Shown piece after piece: positions 53,876 to 63,500 of a DNA stretch of 64,000 nt. A program made the position numbers and the translations under genes. Origin of the DNA: Cellulophaga sp. L1A9 (GTDB lineage: Bacteria > Bacteroidota > Bacteroidia > Flavobacteriales > Flavobacteriaceae); contig NZ_CP047027.1 of assembly GCF_009797025.1 (NCBI RefSeq), forward strand, positions 1,674,001 through 1,738,000, in the 5' to 3' direction. The notes under the pieces are model-generated. The model saw only the letters and a program-made list of their open reading frames with translations, was not told the origin of the DNA and made no database searches. The stretch's first letter is position 1, and the number at the start of each line of letters is the position of its first letter.

Positions 53876-54370
53876 CTAATGTAATAATTTAGCTAAATGT
53901 AGGAACAAATCATTTACCGCATTACCTGTTTTGGCACTCGTTAAAAAATTTGTTTCTATATTATTTTTCTTAAATAATTTTTCTAAATCTTCTTTCAATA
54001 CTAAATCTACTTTATTACCCACCACCAAAAGTGGTGTCTTTGATATTTTAGTTCTTACAGAATCTAAATCGGAATTTAAAGCCTGAAAGGTAGAAGGTCT
54101 GGTCACATCAAATACAAATACAACGCCATGCGTTCCTAATAAATACGCATCTCTTATAGTTGTTAGATCATCTGTTCCTTCTAAATCCCAAAGTATAAGT
54201 GATACTTTTTCTTCTGGAGTAATGGTTACTACCTTTTTTGTGATATGAACGCCAATAGATACCTTATAGTTGTCTGAAAAACTATCTTCTACAAAACGCC
54301 TAATTAATGAGGTTTTACCCACCCCAAAATGTCCTAAGACTACAATTTTTTTAGATACTTGCATTTTCAA
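53876..54370 (-). CDS. Ras-like small GTPase
   Basis: The 164-residue GTPase carries G1 GHFGVGKT (13-20), G3 WDLEGTD (61-67), G4 NKVD (119-122) and G5 TSAKTG (144-149). G3 lacks the Gln (D-x-x-G-Q) used for GTP hydrolysis and has Thr at that place, as in MglA-like or atypical small GTPases that need an outside catalytic factor. A G2-type Thr is seen in GVHITKK. It resembles Rab/MglA-like bacterial GTPases. The roadblock-like protein encoded upstream, overlapping by 20 bases, is the probable regulator. It is cytoplasmic with no lipidation motif. Confidence 0.88.
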   Translation of the reverse strand: MKMQVSKKIVVLGHFGVGKTSLIRRFVEDSFSDNYKVSIGVHITKKVVTITPEEKVSLILWDLEGTDDLTTIRDAYLLGTHGVVFVFDVTRPSTFQALNSDLDSVRTKISKTPLLVVGNKVDLVLKEDLEKLFKKNNIETNFLTSAKTGNAVNDLFLHLAKLLH

Positions 54371-55196
54371 ATTTTACGAGTAGCTCTTTTTCAAGTGTTT
54401 CTCTGTCCATTATTTTTTTATCTGATTCCTTTTCTGAAGCGAAAAGTGAATCTAAATTTTTCCCCATAAAATCATCGTAAAAATCGAAAATAAGGTCTTG
54501 AACCTTATCCTTTGAACTCATAGAATAATTGCCTGAAATTACTACCGCTACGTAATACGAGACAAAACTCTGTAAGTGAATATTGTATAATTCGTATTCT
54601 ATTAATTCTAAATTCTGATTTTTCTGTCCGAAAGCATCTTCTACGAAACCCTTTATCGCTGTTAGCATTCCTGAAATCATATCCTCATCTATCGTTTCAG
54701 ACTTGGTATAACTCGCTGCTAAAATACCAGAACCTCTTTCTATTAAAAGCACCTGTTCAATGTGCGCGGATTGCAATTCACTAAGAATAATTTCTTCTTC
54801 TTTTACACCACTAAACCAGGATTTAAATTTTGTTTTCCAACGTGATGCTGATAATTTCTGATTAATTTTCTCTGATAGAATTTTCATCTCCTGAGAGATG
54901 TATTTCTTAATCATTTTACCTAAAATAGGATATAGGGCATCTACAATATCATCTTTATTCTTACGAATTTCTTCCTTTAAGGTTTCCGTAATTGTAGGCC
55001 CTAATGTCTTAGGAATATCTGCTATAAATTCGTCTATTTTTTGAGCGATTATAGGGTTCACCTTTTCCGAAAGTTGTTCTCTTTCATTAACGGTTTCTTC
55101 TATAACTTTTATACGATTCGCTATTTTTTCAGCAAAAACACGGTCATCAGTAAACAAAATGTCCCTAAGAAGCTCTACTTTGTCTTTCTCCACCAT
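54351..55196 (-). CDS. Coiled-coil protein with roadblock/longin-like C-terminal domain
   Basis: The 281-residue protein has a helical first half (about 1-125, with VLRDILFTDDRVFAEKIANRI-like pattern here as LLRDILFTDDR) and a C-terminal alpha/beta domain (about 135-270). That domain shows SAHIEQVLLIERGSGILAAS, DEDMISGMLTAIKGFVEDAF and IHLQSFVSYYVAVVISG, the strand-helix order of roadblock/longin domains such as MglB, and matches the region I recall from Bacteroidota roadblock-OmpA proteins. In MglA/MglB pairs the roadblock protein acts as GTPase-activating factor. It overlaps the GTPase gene, which supports that role here, but the domain call is inference. Confidence 0.7.
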   Translation of the reverse strand: MVEKDKVELLRDILFTDDRVFAEKIANRIKVIEETVNEREQLSEKVNPIIAQKIDEFIADIPKTLGPTITETLKEEIRKNKDDIVDALYPILGKMIKKYISQEMKILSEKINQKLSASRWKTKFKSWFSGVKEEEIILSELQSAHIEQVLLIERGSGILAASYTKSETIDEDMISGMLTAIKGFVEDAFGQKNQNLELIEYELYNIHLQSFVSYYVAVVISGNYSMSSKDKVQDLIFDFYDDFMGKNLDSLFASEKESDKKIMDRETLEKELLVKFENASI

Positions 55197-55215
55197 GATA
55201 ATTTTATTTAAAAAA

Positions 55216-55575
55216 CTACTTTTTGCTTACTTTTTCCCCTAATTCGATTAAAATATTGCCCAAAGTCTTTTTATCAAGTTTTTCAGCATCTAGAGTTTCA
55301 ATCTTGTCTTCTAATTTTTCTTCTAGCTCCGTTACTCTAATATTAACGTCTGTAGCTACAGAATCTAAAGCTGTATTAAGCTCTGTTCTTACTTCTTCAA
55401 TAAGCTCTTCTAAAATTCTCTTCTTCTCAAGAATATCTTTTCTAAGCGCTTCAAATTCAGAGTCATACGCCTGAATATCATCACCAAAAATAAGGTTTTT
55501 GATTAAATCGATTTTTGAACCTACTTGTTCGTCCTTGTTATTTAAATCTATTACCGGCTTACTATTTGTTGACAT
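55216..55575 (-). CDS. Coiled-coil protein of the GTPase operon
   Basis: A 119-residue protein, highly charged and mostly coiled coil (about 35-110, Leu/Ile heptads with ILEELIEEVRTELNTALDS). Its beginning DLIKNLIFGDDIQAYDSEFE resembles the start of the next protein, ELLRDILFTDDRVFAEKIAN, so the two share an N-terminal helix and may be diverged paralogues. It has no membrane segment. As first gene of the run it may be an adaptor for the GTPase or the kinase. Not a family I recognise. Confidence 0.65.
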   Translation of the reverse strand: MSTNSKPVIDLNNKDEQVGSKIDLIKNLIFGDDIQAYDSEFEALRKDILEKKRILEELIEEVRTELNTALDSVATDVNIRVTELEEKLEDKIETLDAEKLDKKTLGNILIELGEKVSKK

Positions 55576-55830
55576 ATGCAGAAAAATTGGTTGAAATTGT
55601 TTGTTGTGCTCCCACTTTTTTATCTATAAGTTAAGCCCTTATCTTTAATAAAAGGCTTTGATTCAGAAATAAATAAGTAGGTAAAATTACTAAATTTAGC
55701 CGAGACCGCAAGGATAGTAGAGCTCTATCTAAATTATTAGAAAATTTGAAATATAAGTTTTCATAGATTTGGTTTACTTTTTTTTTGATAAAGTAACCCT
55801 AGTACTTAAATCTGGATGGCTACAAGCCAA

Positions 55831-55872
55831 AAAGTGAAAACTAATACTTTGGTAAGTATTAGTTTTCACTTT
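55831..55872 (-). terminator. Long hairpin terminator of the DUF3500 gene
   Basis: AAAGTGAAAACTAATACTT pairs perfectly with AAGTATTAGTTTTCACTTT (19 bases) around a four-base loop. On the minus strand a short T-run follows. It lies 35 bp downstream of the DUF3500 gene end. The rest of 55576-55830 shows nothing that I recognise. Confidence 0.9.
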
Positions 55873-55906
55873 TAATAGTATTCAATGTCCGTTTTTTTAA
55901 AAAATC

Positions 55907-57187
55907 TTATAACGTAACATTAAGGGTATAGTCAAATTTCTTGTGCGTATACTTATGATGGTCTGCGTGTGCGTAATGCTCTAAAAGCGTTTTAGGACCA
56001 TTTTGATTAATCATTAGCGCAAAAATACCATAATCTCCGCCGTCATCTGTAGTAGGATTATTTGGGATACGCGTAATAGTATGAATATGATTATAATCTG
56101 CTATTGTACTAGCATTTGCCCCTGTAGAACCTTCGGTATTAAATTCAGCCCATAAATATGGATTGTAAATTCTATAATAAAATTCGGATGTTGCAGTAGG
56201 CGTCGTCCCAGAGTCATTTATCCAAACAAAATAGGTGTCATCTATATTTGCGCTAATATCTGCCCACCAAACATCTGCGAAATTGTCTGTTAAATTATAA
56301 ACATACTCTTTCATTACCAGTAATAGATTTGCCTGTGCAGCTGTAGACATTTCGGAATATTTTAAACCTATGGCGAATCCTGAATAATCATAAGTTCCTC
56401 TATAAGGATCGGGATCCCCATTCATATCAGCAGGCCCCACTTCTAAAGAGTGTGTTGTAGAGGTTGTTGAAGCCGCTTCAAGTTCTGTCGAATCAAAGCT
56501 ATTGTAAAGTGTAAGCGCTAAATCTCTTTCATCAGAAAATATATCAAAATCTTCGCCGTTCCAAGTATCAGCTGCGGGTTCCCCTCCTAAGAAAGCAGGT
56601 ACAATAGAAACATTATCGCCATGCACCAAAAAGTTAAGTACACAATGGTGGCCGTCTAATTGAAAACCCCAAGAGCCACTCGTTTCTGGGTCACCAAACA
56701 TATCAATTGAGTAAAAATCAGGATTCCAAACATCACTCATCACGTTATTTAACCAACCTTCAGATAATTCTGTAATTTCATATACTTTCTGATATCCTTG
56801 AGAACTTAAGAATAGTTGTAAAATATCTTTGAAAGCTATTAATTGATCCGCTGTTAAATCGCCATACGTGATACCATCTCTATTGTCATCGTTTGCTGGT
56901 GTATTATGCCATAAATAGAAACGCTCATCATCTAAACAAACTGAAATTTCCTCCAATAAATCATCAGACAAAGAACTCCTAAAGCTCACTACTGCAGCTC
57001 GCATAGTTTCTATCTCGGTATTTGTAGATTGATCAACAGTACCAGTTGTGGTACATTCTGTTGTGCTTGTTGTATCATCATCAGTTGTATCTTCTATCTC
57101 ATCATTAGTTGTGTCGTCTGAACCACATGCCACAAATACAATGAAAAGAAAAGATAAAAATATTGGTTTTAATTTTTGAACTTTCAT
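55907..57187 (-). CDS. DUF3500 lipoprotein
   Basis: A 426-residue protein with a lipobox (FIVFVAC, Cys21), a Thr/Asp-rich linker (about 25-60) and a DUF3500 domain. Recognisable parts are GDPETSGSWGFQLDGHHCVL (the W-G-x-x-x-D-G-H-H core), NFLVHGDNVSIVPAFLGGEP with the P-A-F-L-G strand, and WVWINDSGTTPTA-like FVWINDSG. His residues near the D-G-H-H and the C-terminal HADHHKYTHKKFD stretch suggest a metal or redox role, but the family has no proven function. It is lipid-anchored and exported. It lies downstream of the LytS/LytTR pair. Confidence 0.85.
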   Translation of the reverse strand: MKVQKLKPIFLSFLFIVFVACGSDDTTNDEIEDTTDDDTTSTTECTTTGTVDQSTNTEIETMRAAVVSFRSSLSDDLLEEISVCLDDERFYLWHNTPANDDNRDGITYGDLTADQLIAFKDILQLFLSSQGYQKVYEITELSEGWLNNVMSDVWNPDFYSIDMFGDPETSGSWGFQLDGHHCVLNFLVHGDNVSIVPAFLGGEPAADTWNGEDFDIFSDERDLALTLYNSFDSTELEAASTTSTTHSLEVGPADMNGDPDPYRGTYDYSGFAIGLKYSEMSTAAQANLLLVMKEYVYNLTDNFADVWWADISANIDDTYFVWINDSGTTPTATSEFYYRIYNPYLWAEFNTEGSTGANASTIADYNHIHTITRIPNNPTTDDGGDYGIFALMINQNGPKTLLEHYAHADHHKYTHKKFDYTLNVTL

Positions 57188-57282
57188 TTTCTAAGATTTT
57201 AAACTATTAAAAAATAAAGGTATTTGATACTGTAACGGTATAAAAAAAAATGCGATAAACACAGCAATGTTTGCGGTTAATA

Positions 57283-57969
57283 TTAAGGAAAGAGCTGGTC
57301 TAATTCCTTTTTATAACTGTTACCTATGGGAAGACTCCTATCTATAATAACTATATCTATTGCACTAATATTTTTTATATACTTAATGGAAACTATAAAA
57401 GACTTATGTATTCTGATAAATTTTAAGCACGGTAATTCTTGTAAAATATTTTTCATTGTAGCACGCGCTACAATAGCCTTTTCGCCATCTATATAAATCT
57501 TAACATAATCATTCATAGCTTCTACATAAATGATTAGATCAATAGGTATACGGTTTAATTTGTAATTAGCACGAATAGATAAATGCGTATTCGCATCAAA
57601 ATTATCAACGGTAATAGCCTTAAAATTTTGAACTCTCAGAACTGCTTTTTTAAAGCGCTCAAATGAAATTGGTTTTAGTAAATAATCAATTGCATCAACA
57701 TTAAACCCTTCTATTGCATATTTTTCATAGGCCGTTGTAAAAATTACTTTCACATCTATATTTAAGGATTTATAGAAATCTATTCCACTCTTATTTGGCA
57801 TTTCTATATCTAAAAAAATTACGTCTACAGGAAATTTGTTTAAAAAGGTTTTAGCTTTGTTTAAATCAGAAAAAGTTTTTTCTAAAGAAATATTGCTCAA
57901 TGAATCACAATAAACTTGAATAACCTGTAAGGCCAATGGCTCGTCATCTATAGCTATTGCTTTTATCAT
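57283..57969 (-). CDS. LytTR-family response regulator
   Basis: The 228-residue protein has a receiver domain (acidic IDDEP, phospho-acceptor Asp54 in VIFLDIEMPN, Thr in FTTAYEKYAI, Lys in DYLLKPISFERF) and a LytTR DNA-binding domain (about 125-225, with VEAMNDYVKIYI and FIRIHKSFIVSIKYIKNISA). It should be phosphorylated by the adjacent kinase, whose gene overlaps by four bases, and bind direct repeats in target promoters. The targets are unknown; the neighbouring DUF3500 gene is a candidate. Confidence 0.95.
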   Translation of the reverse strand: MIKAIAIDDEPLALQVIQVYCDSLSNISLEKTFSDLNKAKTFLNKFPVDVIFLDIEMPNKSGIDFYKSLNIDVKVIFTTAYEKYAIEGFNVDAIDYLLKPISFERFKKAVLRVQNFKAITVDNFDANTHLSIRANYKLNRIPIDLIIYVEAMNDYVKIYIDGEKAIVARATMKNILQELPCLKFIRIHKSFIVSIKYIKNISAIDIVIIDRSLPIGNSYKKELDQLFP

Positions 57970-59036
57970 TTTAATTCTATCTCAAGATTAACTTTGAAGT
58001 ATTCCATATTACTAACAACATTCAGCTTATACCTATTTGCATAAAATAGCTCTAGTTGTTTTTTGGTATTTTTTAGCCCCAATGAAGTGGACTGATTTTT
58101 TATTCTCTCTGTTGATTTTACTATTGTATTAGTTACGTTTAGTTTTAAAATATTGTCTTCGAGAACTAAACTTATTTCAATTTCAGAGTTATTCTCAGCA
58201 TCAGAGCCATATTTAAAAGCATTTTCAATAATACAGATTAACATTAATGGATTTATTTCTTGATTTGCAAAATCTCCACGAAATTCAGTTCTTAAAGTTG
58301 TTTTTTCCGTCAATCTAAGTTTTTGTAAATCAATGAAACTTTTTAAATACCCAACTTCTTTATCTAAAGCTATGAACTGCTGATTATTTTGGGTAATTAC
58401 ATAACGCATTAAATCTGATAACTGCAAAATAGCTTGCGGTGTTTTGTCTGATTTTGTCAAGGCTAGCGCAAACAAGCTATTTAACGTGTTAAATAAAAAA
58501 TGAGGGTTTATTTGAGATTTCAAATAGGCTATTTCTGTTAAGAGCTTCTCATTGTTTATCTCTGTTAATCGTTCATTTACTCTTAAGTAGAGCGAAAGGA
58601 AAAAAATACCAATGAATTGAAGCAAATGACTATCTCTCGATAGAATAAAATTTAATGAACCGAATCCGCTTGACTTAGAAATACCATCTCTAAATGGTCC
58701 TAAATGCAGATTATTTGATTTGCGCACAGAAAAATCACTAATCAAAAATTGTGGGAATTTTATAACTAACAAATACCCAACGATTAAAATTAGCACTAAA
58801 TACACCCATTTTTTGTTGAAATAAAAATTAGGTATGATGTAATAATAACTAGTGAAAAAGAAAATCGTTAATAATTGATAGCTCAAAAAATTTCTTTGAA
58901 AAGGCGCCACTTTGAATAATTCTAAGCCCAGATTTACATCAGGAGAAGTTAGGATAGGAATCGTCGTAAGACCTAAGCCTATTAATACATTAATTCGAAG
59001 TTTTTGCTTTTCTAAAATTTTAAAATCGCCTATCAT
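57966..59036 (-). CDS. LytS-type sensor histidine kinase
   Basis: The 356-residue protein has an N-terminal part with about four membrane helices (1-150) and a His_kinase domain: YLKSQINPHFLFNTLNSLFA with His179, and a HATPase part with CIIENAFKYGSD and LGLKNTKKQLEL-type G box. The INPHFLFN block is diagnostic of the LytS/YpdA group. It senses an unknown signal at the inner membrane and phosphorylates the LytTR regulator encoded downstream. The nitrate-assimilation operon upstream ends 74 bp before it, so co-regulation is possible but not shown. Confidence 0.92.
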   Translation of the reverse strand: MIGDFKILEKQKLRINVLIGLGLTTIPILTSPDVNLGLELFKVAPFQRNFLSYQLLTIFFFTSYYYIIPNFYFNKKWVYLVLILIVGYLLVIKFPQFLISDFSVRKSNNLHLGPFRDGISKSSGFGSLNFILSRDSHLLQFIGIFFLSLYLRVNERLTEINNEKLLTEIAYLKSQINPHFLFNTLNSLFALALTKSDKTPQAILQLSDLMRYVITQNNQQFIALDKEVGYLKSFIDLQKLRLTEKTTLRTEFRGDFANQEINPLMLICIIENAFKYGSDAENNSEIEISLVLEDNILKLNVTNTIVKSTERIKNQSTSLGLKNTKKQLELFYANRYKLNVVSNMEYFKVNLEIELK

Positions 59037-59109
59037 ATCTTACTACAGGTTCTAAAAAATTATTTTTTTATGGAACGCATTTCGGAAACAATATAACCAA
59101 TTATTTATT

Positions 59110-60546
59110 TTAAGATAGCTGAAGTTCAATTTTATCAAAATTTGATTTTTTTGCATCACATACTTGACAACAATAATCTTCCGGCAGATCTGCAAAAGAA
59201 GTCCCTGCAAGAATGCCTGCTTTTACATCGCCATACTCCTTATCATACACTGTAAAACAAGATGTACAGTGGTATACTTCTCTTACCAATTGCTCTGTAG
59301 TATTTTTTGATTCTTCTTTTTTAATTATCTCTTGCCCTAATTGCTTAAAATACTTCTTACTCAGCTCCATTAATAAACCTGGTAATTCTATCTTATCTAC
59401 ATCTTGGGCGTACACTTTGTAAACTTGTGTATTTGGGTCAAAATTTTTAAAATAAAGCACATTATATGTTGGCCGTATTGCAAAGTCTTTTACAATGGTA
59501 GGTGCTGTATTTTTTTCAATGACTACTGATGAAAAATGGGTGCGTTTTCCAGATTCATTACTTAAACCAAATGTTAACCCATACGTACTAATATCATTTT
59601 GATCAAAACTTAAAACCAAAAACTTTTTTAATTCTAATGCCTCTGCATCATCAACAGGCAAATGCCAATTCATCTCTAATTGTGAGTGGCGAATATTAAT
59701 ACCCCACTGTCCTAAAAAACGTTCTAATTCTGGCCTACTTTGTCTTTTAATTCCTTTTACAATAAATGATTTCCAAGGGGTAATACATATTTTACCTACA
59801 CCATTGTCTAAGCAAAATCCACAGAATTCCTTTAAGAAATTTAGATCATACCGATTGTTTCTCCAGTACAAACCCAACCAATATTGATCTAAGCCCATCC
59901 TATTCATTCCTTCGTAATACGGAAAAGTTAAGTACGGTACTTCAAGCTCTTTTTCTATAGTTTTATTATTTGTGTCTAGGTTTTTGTTAAGCACAAAAAA
60001 CAACTCATCTACATCTTGAATATCTTCATAAATAGCTTCTATGGCCTTAGATATGGTATTAATATCCCAACTATAGACGAGTACAGGATAATAAGCATTT
60101 GTTTCCCAGTGCGGTAATTTTATGTTTAAATACCAATAATCTTCATTTTCAGAGGCAATAAAATTTAGATTTCCACTGAAAATTGGAACAAGGCGTTGTT
60201 TCGCATCTGTAATATTTATTTTGAGTTTTGGCGCATAATCAAAGCCTTCCAGAATATACAAATAGGTTGATCCTTTTAACCAATAGGTCATGTCAAAAAT
60301 ATCTGCACATACATAAGAGGAAACAATATTTTGATAGGACCGCTCCCCTATGATTGTAGTATTGTATTTAGAGATACTTTCTAGCTGCTCTTCATCGGCA
60401 TCATTCAGTGGGAAAAGCAAATCTTGCCTAGAGCCAAAATGCACTTCTTTGAGTCCAGCTGCTTCCAACATGGTAATCACATCTTTTAATTCTCCTGGAG
60501 AAGTAACTCCCCCTTTTAGCAATATCCTATGTAAATCATCATTCAT
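59110..60546 (-). CDS. NiR/SiR-like ferredoxin-fold protein with C-terminal rubredoxin
   Basis: The 478-residue protein ends in a full rubredoxin (about 421-467): C427-x2-C430 and C460-x2-C463, with the normal 33-residue offset. The long N-terminal part looks like two ferredoxin-like half-domains of the nitrite/sulfite reductase family: ELKDVITMLEAAGLKEVHFG with RQDLLFP, and later GVGKICITPWKSFIVKGI, the x-T-P-W-x-(S)-x-x-V/L pattern seen in CobG-type proteins. The four Cys that hold the siroheme/[4Fe-4S] centre are not in the usual spacing, so it may be a non-catalytic electron-transfer relative. It follows the nitrate reductase gene after 11 bp and probably passes electrons in nitrate or nitrite assimilation. 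Confidence 0.75.
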   Translation of the reverse strand: MNDDLHRILLKGGVTSPGELKDVITMLEAAGLKEVHFGSRQDLLFPLNDADEEQLESISKYNTTIIGERSYQNIVSSYVCADIFDMTYWLKGSTYLYILEGFDYAPKLKINITDAKQRLVPIFSGNLNFIASENEDYWYLNIKLPHWETNAYYPVLVYSWDINTISKAIEAIYEDIQDVDELFFVLNKNLDTNNKTIEKELEVPYLTFPYYEGMNRMGLDQYWLGLYWRNNRYDLNFLKEFCGFCLDNGVGKICITPWKSFIVKGIKRQSRPELERFLGQWGINIRHSQLEMNWHLPVDDAEALELKKFLVLSFDQNDISTYGLTFGLSNESGKRTHFSSVVIEKNTAPTIVKDFAIRPTYNVLYFKNFDPNTQVYKVYAQDVDKIELPGLLMELSKKYFKQLGQEIIKKEESKNTTEQLVREVYHCTSCFTVYDKEYGDVKAGILAGTSFADLPEDYCCQVCDAKKSNFDKIELQLS

Positions 60547-60557
60547 AACTGTACGTA

Positions 60558-63500
60558 TTAATGGCTTAATTGAAGCTGATTTTTTAATAGTTCTTTTATT
60601 TCTGGCTTACAACTTCCGCAACCAAGACCTGCTCCTGTTTCTGAGCATAATTTAGTAAAGTCAGAACACCCAGCTTGAACGGCTTCTATAATATTACCTT
60701 CTCCTACTTGACTACAAGAACAAACTAACTTACCTTTCATAGGAGCTGTATTTGAAGCTCCGCGAAGTAATTCATTTCGTTTTTCCGATAGTTCTATCTC
60801 TTCTTCTATCAATCGTTTAAATTCTGCAAACTCATTCTTATCGCCCATTAGAATAGCGCCTTTTAGGGTATCATCTTTTACGATGCATTTTTTATAAAAA
60901 CGCTTGCTTACATCCATTAGAATAATCTCTTCATAATTACTATCTCCGGCAGGAGAATTCACCATTCCGATACTGCATAAATCTAAATTTTCAAACTTTA
61001 GAATGTTCATTAAAACAGAACCGTTATAGATACTACTAAAATCTCCTAAGATATAATTTGCCGCAATATCTGCTTGTTGCTCCGCGGCAGACGTAATCCC
61101 GAATAACTGATTGTTAAATTCTGCTATTTCTCCGAGGGCATAGATAGATGGATTGCTTGTTTGTAAATACGAATTGACTACAACGCCTCTACGGGTTTTT
61201 AATTTTGTTTGCTTAGCTAATTCTATATTCGGACGGGTACCAATAGCATACACAATAGCGTTACATTTTATGGTTTTTCCAGTTTTTAAATTCACCAATA
61301 AAGTATAGTCGCTAGATTTCTCTTTAAAAACGGTACTCACTTCATTATCAAAATAAAGATTAATACCGCGCTCTACGACATCTTGTGCTAATAACTTACT
61401 AGCCACATCATCCAATTGGCGCTCCATTAAGCGAGGTGCTCTCTGAATGATACTAATATTTACCTTTATTTTCTTTAATGCTGCTGCAAGCTCTAACCCT
61501 AACAAACCACCACCAACAATAACCACGTGCTGCTCTTCATTTTGCAATCCTGTTTCGCGCAAATAGGTTTTTAACCTATCTGCATCGCCACGTTCCCGCA
61601 TAGTAAACCTGCCTGGTAATTTTATTTGAACATCACTTGGAATAAAAGCCCTACTCCCTGTTGCCATAACCAATAAATCAAACGTATGTTCAAGACCATT
61701 ATCATCTACTACACATTTTTCTTCATCATCAATTTGTGAAATTCCAACACCTGAATGCAGTACTACATCTAATTTTTTAAGTTCTCCTTTTTTGAGTTTC
61801 TCTAAAGCTGCCCAAGAAAGCTCATCACTTACATACTCTGGCAATAATACCCGATTGTAGAATGGATCCTGTTCTTTTGAGAAAACATGCAACTCATCAA
61901 CATCATTCTTTTCTCTATACGATTGTATAAAACGATATGCTGCAGCACCTGCGCCAATTATAACGACCTTTTGTTTCGGTTTTACATATTTAGCTACCTG
62001 TACCGCACAGTATTTAAAATCTGGTTCTTTTGAAACTGGATCTACAAGATCATTGGTTAAATTATTGGCACGCCCAAAATCGTTATTTAATATTTTTCCC
62101 CAATGCATCGGCATAAAAACCACTTGCTCACGAATATCATAATTAATGGTAACTTTTACTTGAACTTCACCACGTCTACTTTTAATAACTGCTATATCGC
62201 CTTCTTTTAATCGCCTTAAAAAAGCATCAACCTTATTCATTTCTAAATAGGGATGCGGAATATGGGTGAGCAATCTATTTACTTTTCCTGTTTTTGTACG
62301 GGTATGCCATTGATCACGAACTCTACCTGTATTTAAGATTAGCGGATACTCTATATTTGTCTCTTCCGAGGTATTATAAACTTCTGTCGGTGCATTAAAA
62401 TGTGCCTTTTTATCTGGTGTGCTAAAAACTAGGTCAGTAAACAACCTTGGTGTTCCTGGATGGGTATCGTGAGGTACTGGCCACTGAAAACTACCTTCAT
62501 TTTTAAGTCTTGAATACGATAATCCAGAAATATCTATAGGTGTTCCTTTTGTTAACAAGCAATGCTCATCATATACTTCACTTGCATTGGTATAATTAAA
62601 CCCCTCAAAATCCATTGCTTGCGCAAAGCGCCATAAGATTTCTGCATCTGGCAAGGCCTCTCCCGGAGCATCAATCACTTTTGGCAAATAACTAATTCTA
62701 CGTTCAGAATTGGTCATAGTACCTTCTTTTTCTAACCAACCTGCAGCGGGCAATAGTAAATCTGCAAATTTCGTAGTTTCAGAATTATGAGAGATTTCTT
62801 GAACCACAACAAAGCTCGCTTTCTTTAAAGCACGCTCTATCTTATTAGAATTAGGCATACTCACCACAGGATTGGTACAAATAATCCAAATAGCTTTTAG
62901 CTTTCCTTCATCAAGTGCATCAAACATTTCTGTTGCAGTATAGCCTGGCTTTTCCTGAATAGGTTTTCCTCCCCAAAAATTGGCCACTTCATTTCTATGT
63001 TCCGGATTGCTTAAATCTTTATGAGCTGCTAATAGATTTGCCATTCCACCAACCTCACGCCCTCCCATAGCATTAGGTTGCCCTGTTAATGAGAAAGGAC
63101 CCGATCCTGGCTTTCCTATTTGACCTGTTAACAAGGATAAATTAAGTAACGATACGTTTTTTGAAACCCCAATAGCACTCTGATTAAGTCCCATGGTCCA
63201 CATGCTGATAAAACCTTTAGCATTGCCAATGTATTGGGCTGCTTTTTTAATTTCGTCTGCAGGGATTCCACATTTATCTGCTGCTTGACGGATGGTTAAT
63301 GTAAAAGCACTCGCTTTACAAGCTTCAAAATTTTCAGTATGTTTTTTTATAAAATTCTTATCTATTTTCTTTTTCTCAATTAATAATCGCGCAATAGCAT
63401 TGAACAAAATTACGTCTGTACCTGGAAGAATTTGCAAATGTAAATCTGCCGAAGCACAGGTCTGCGTTTTACGAGGGTCTACCACTATAATTTTTACATT

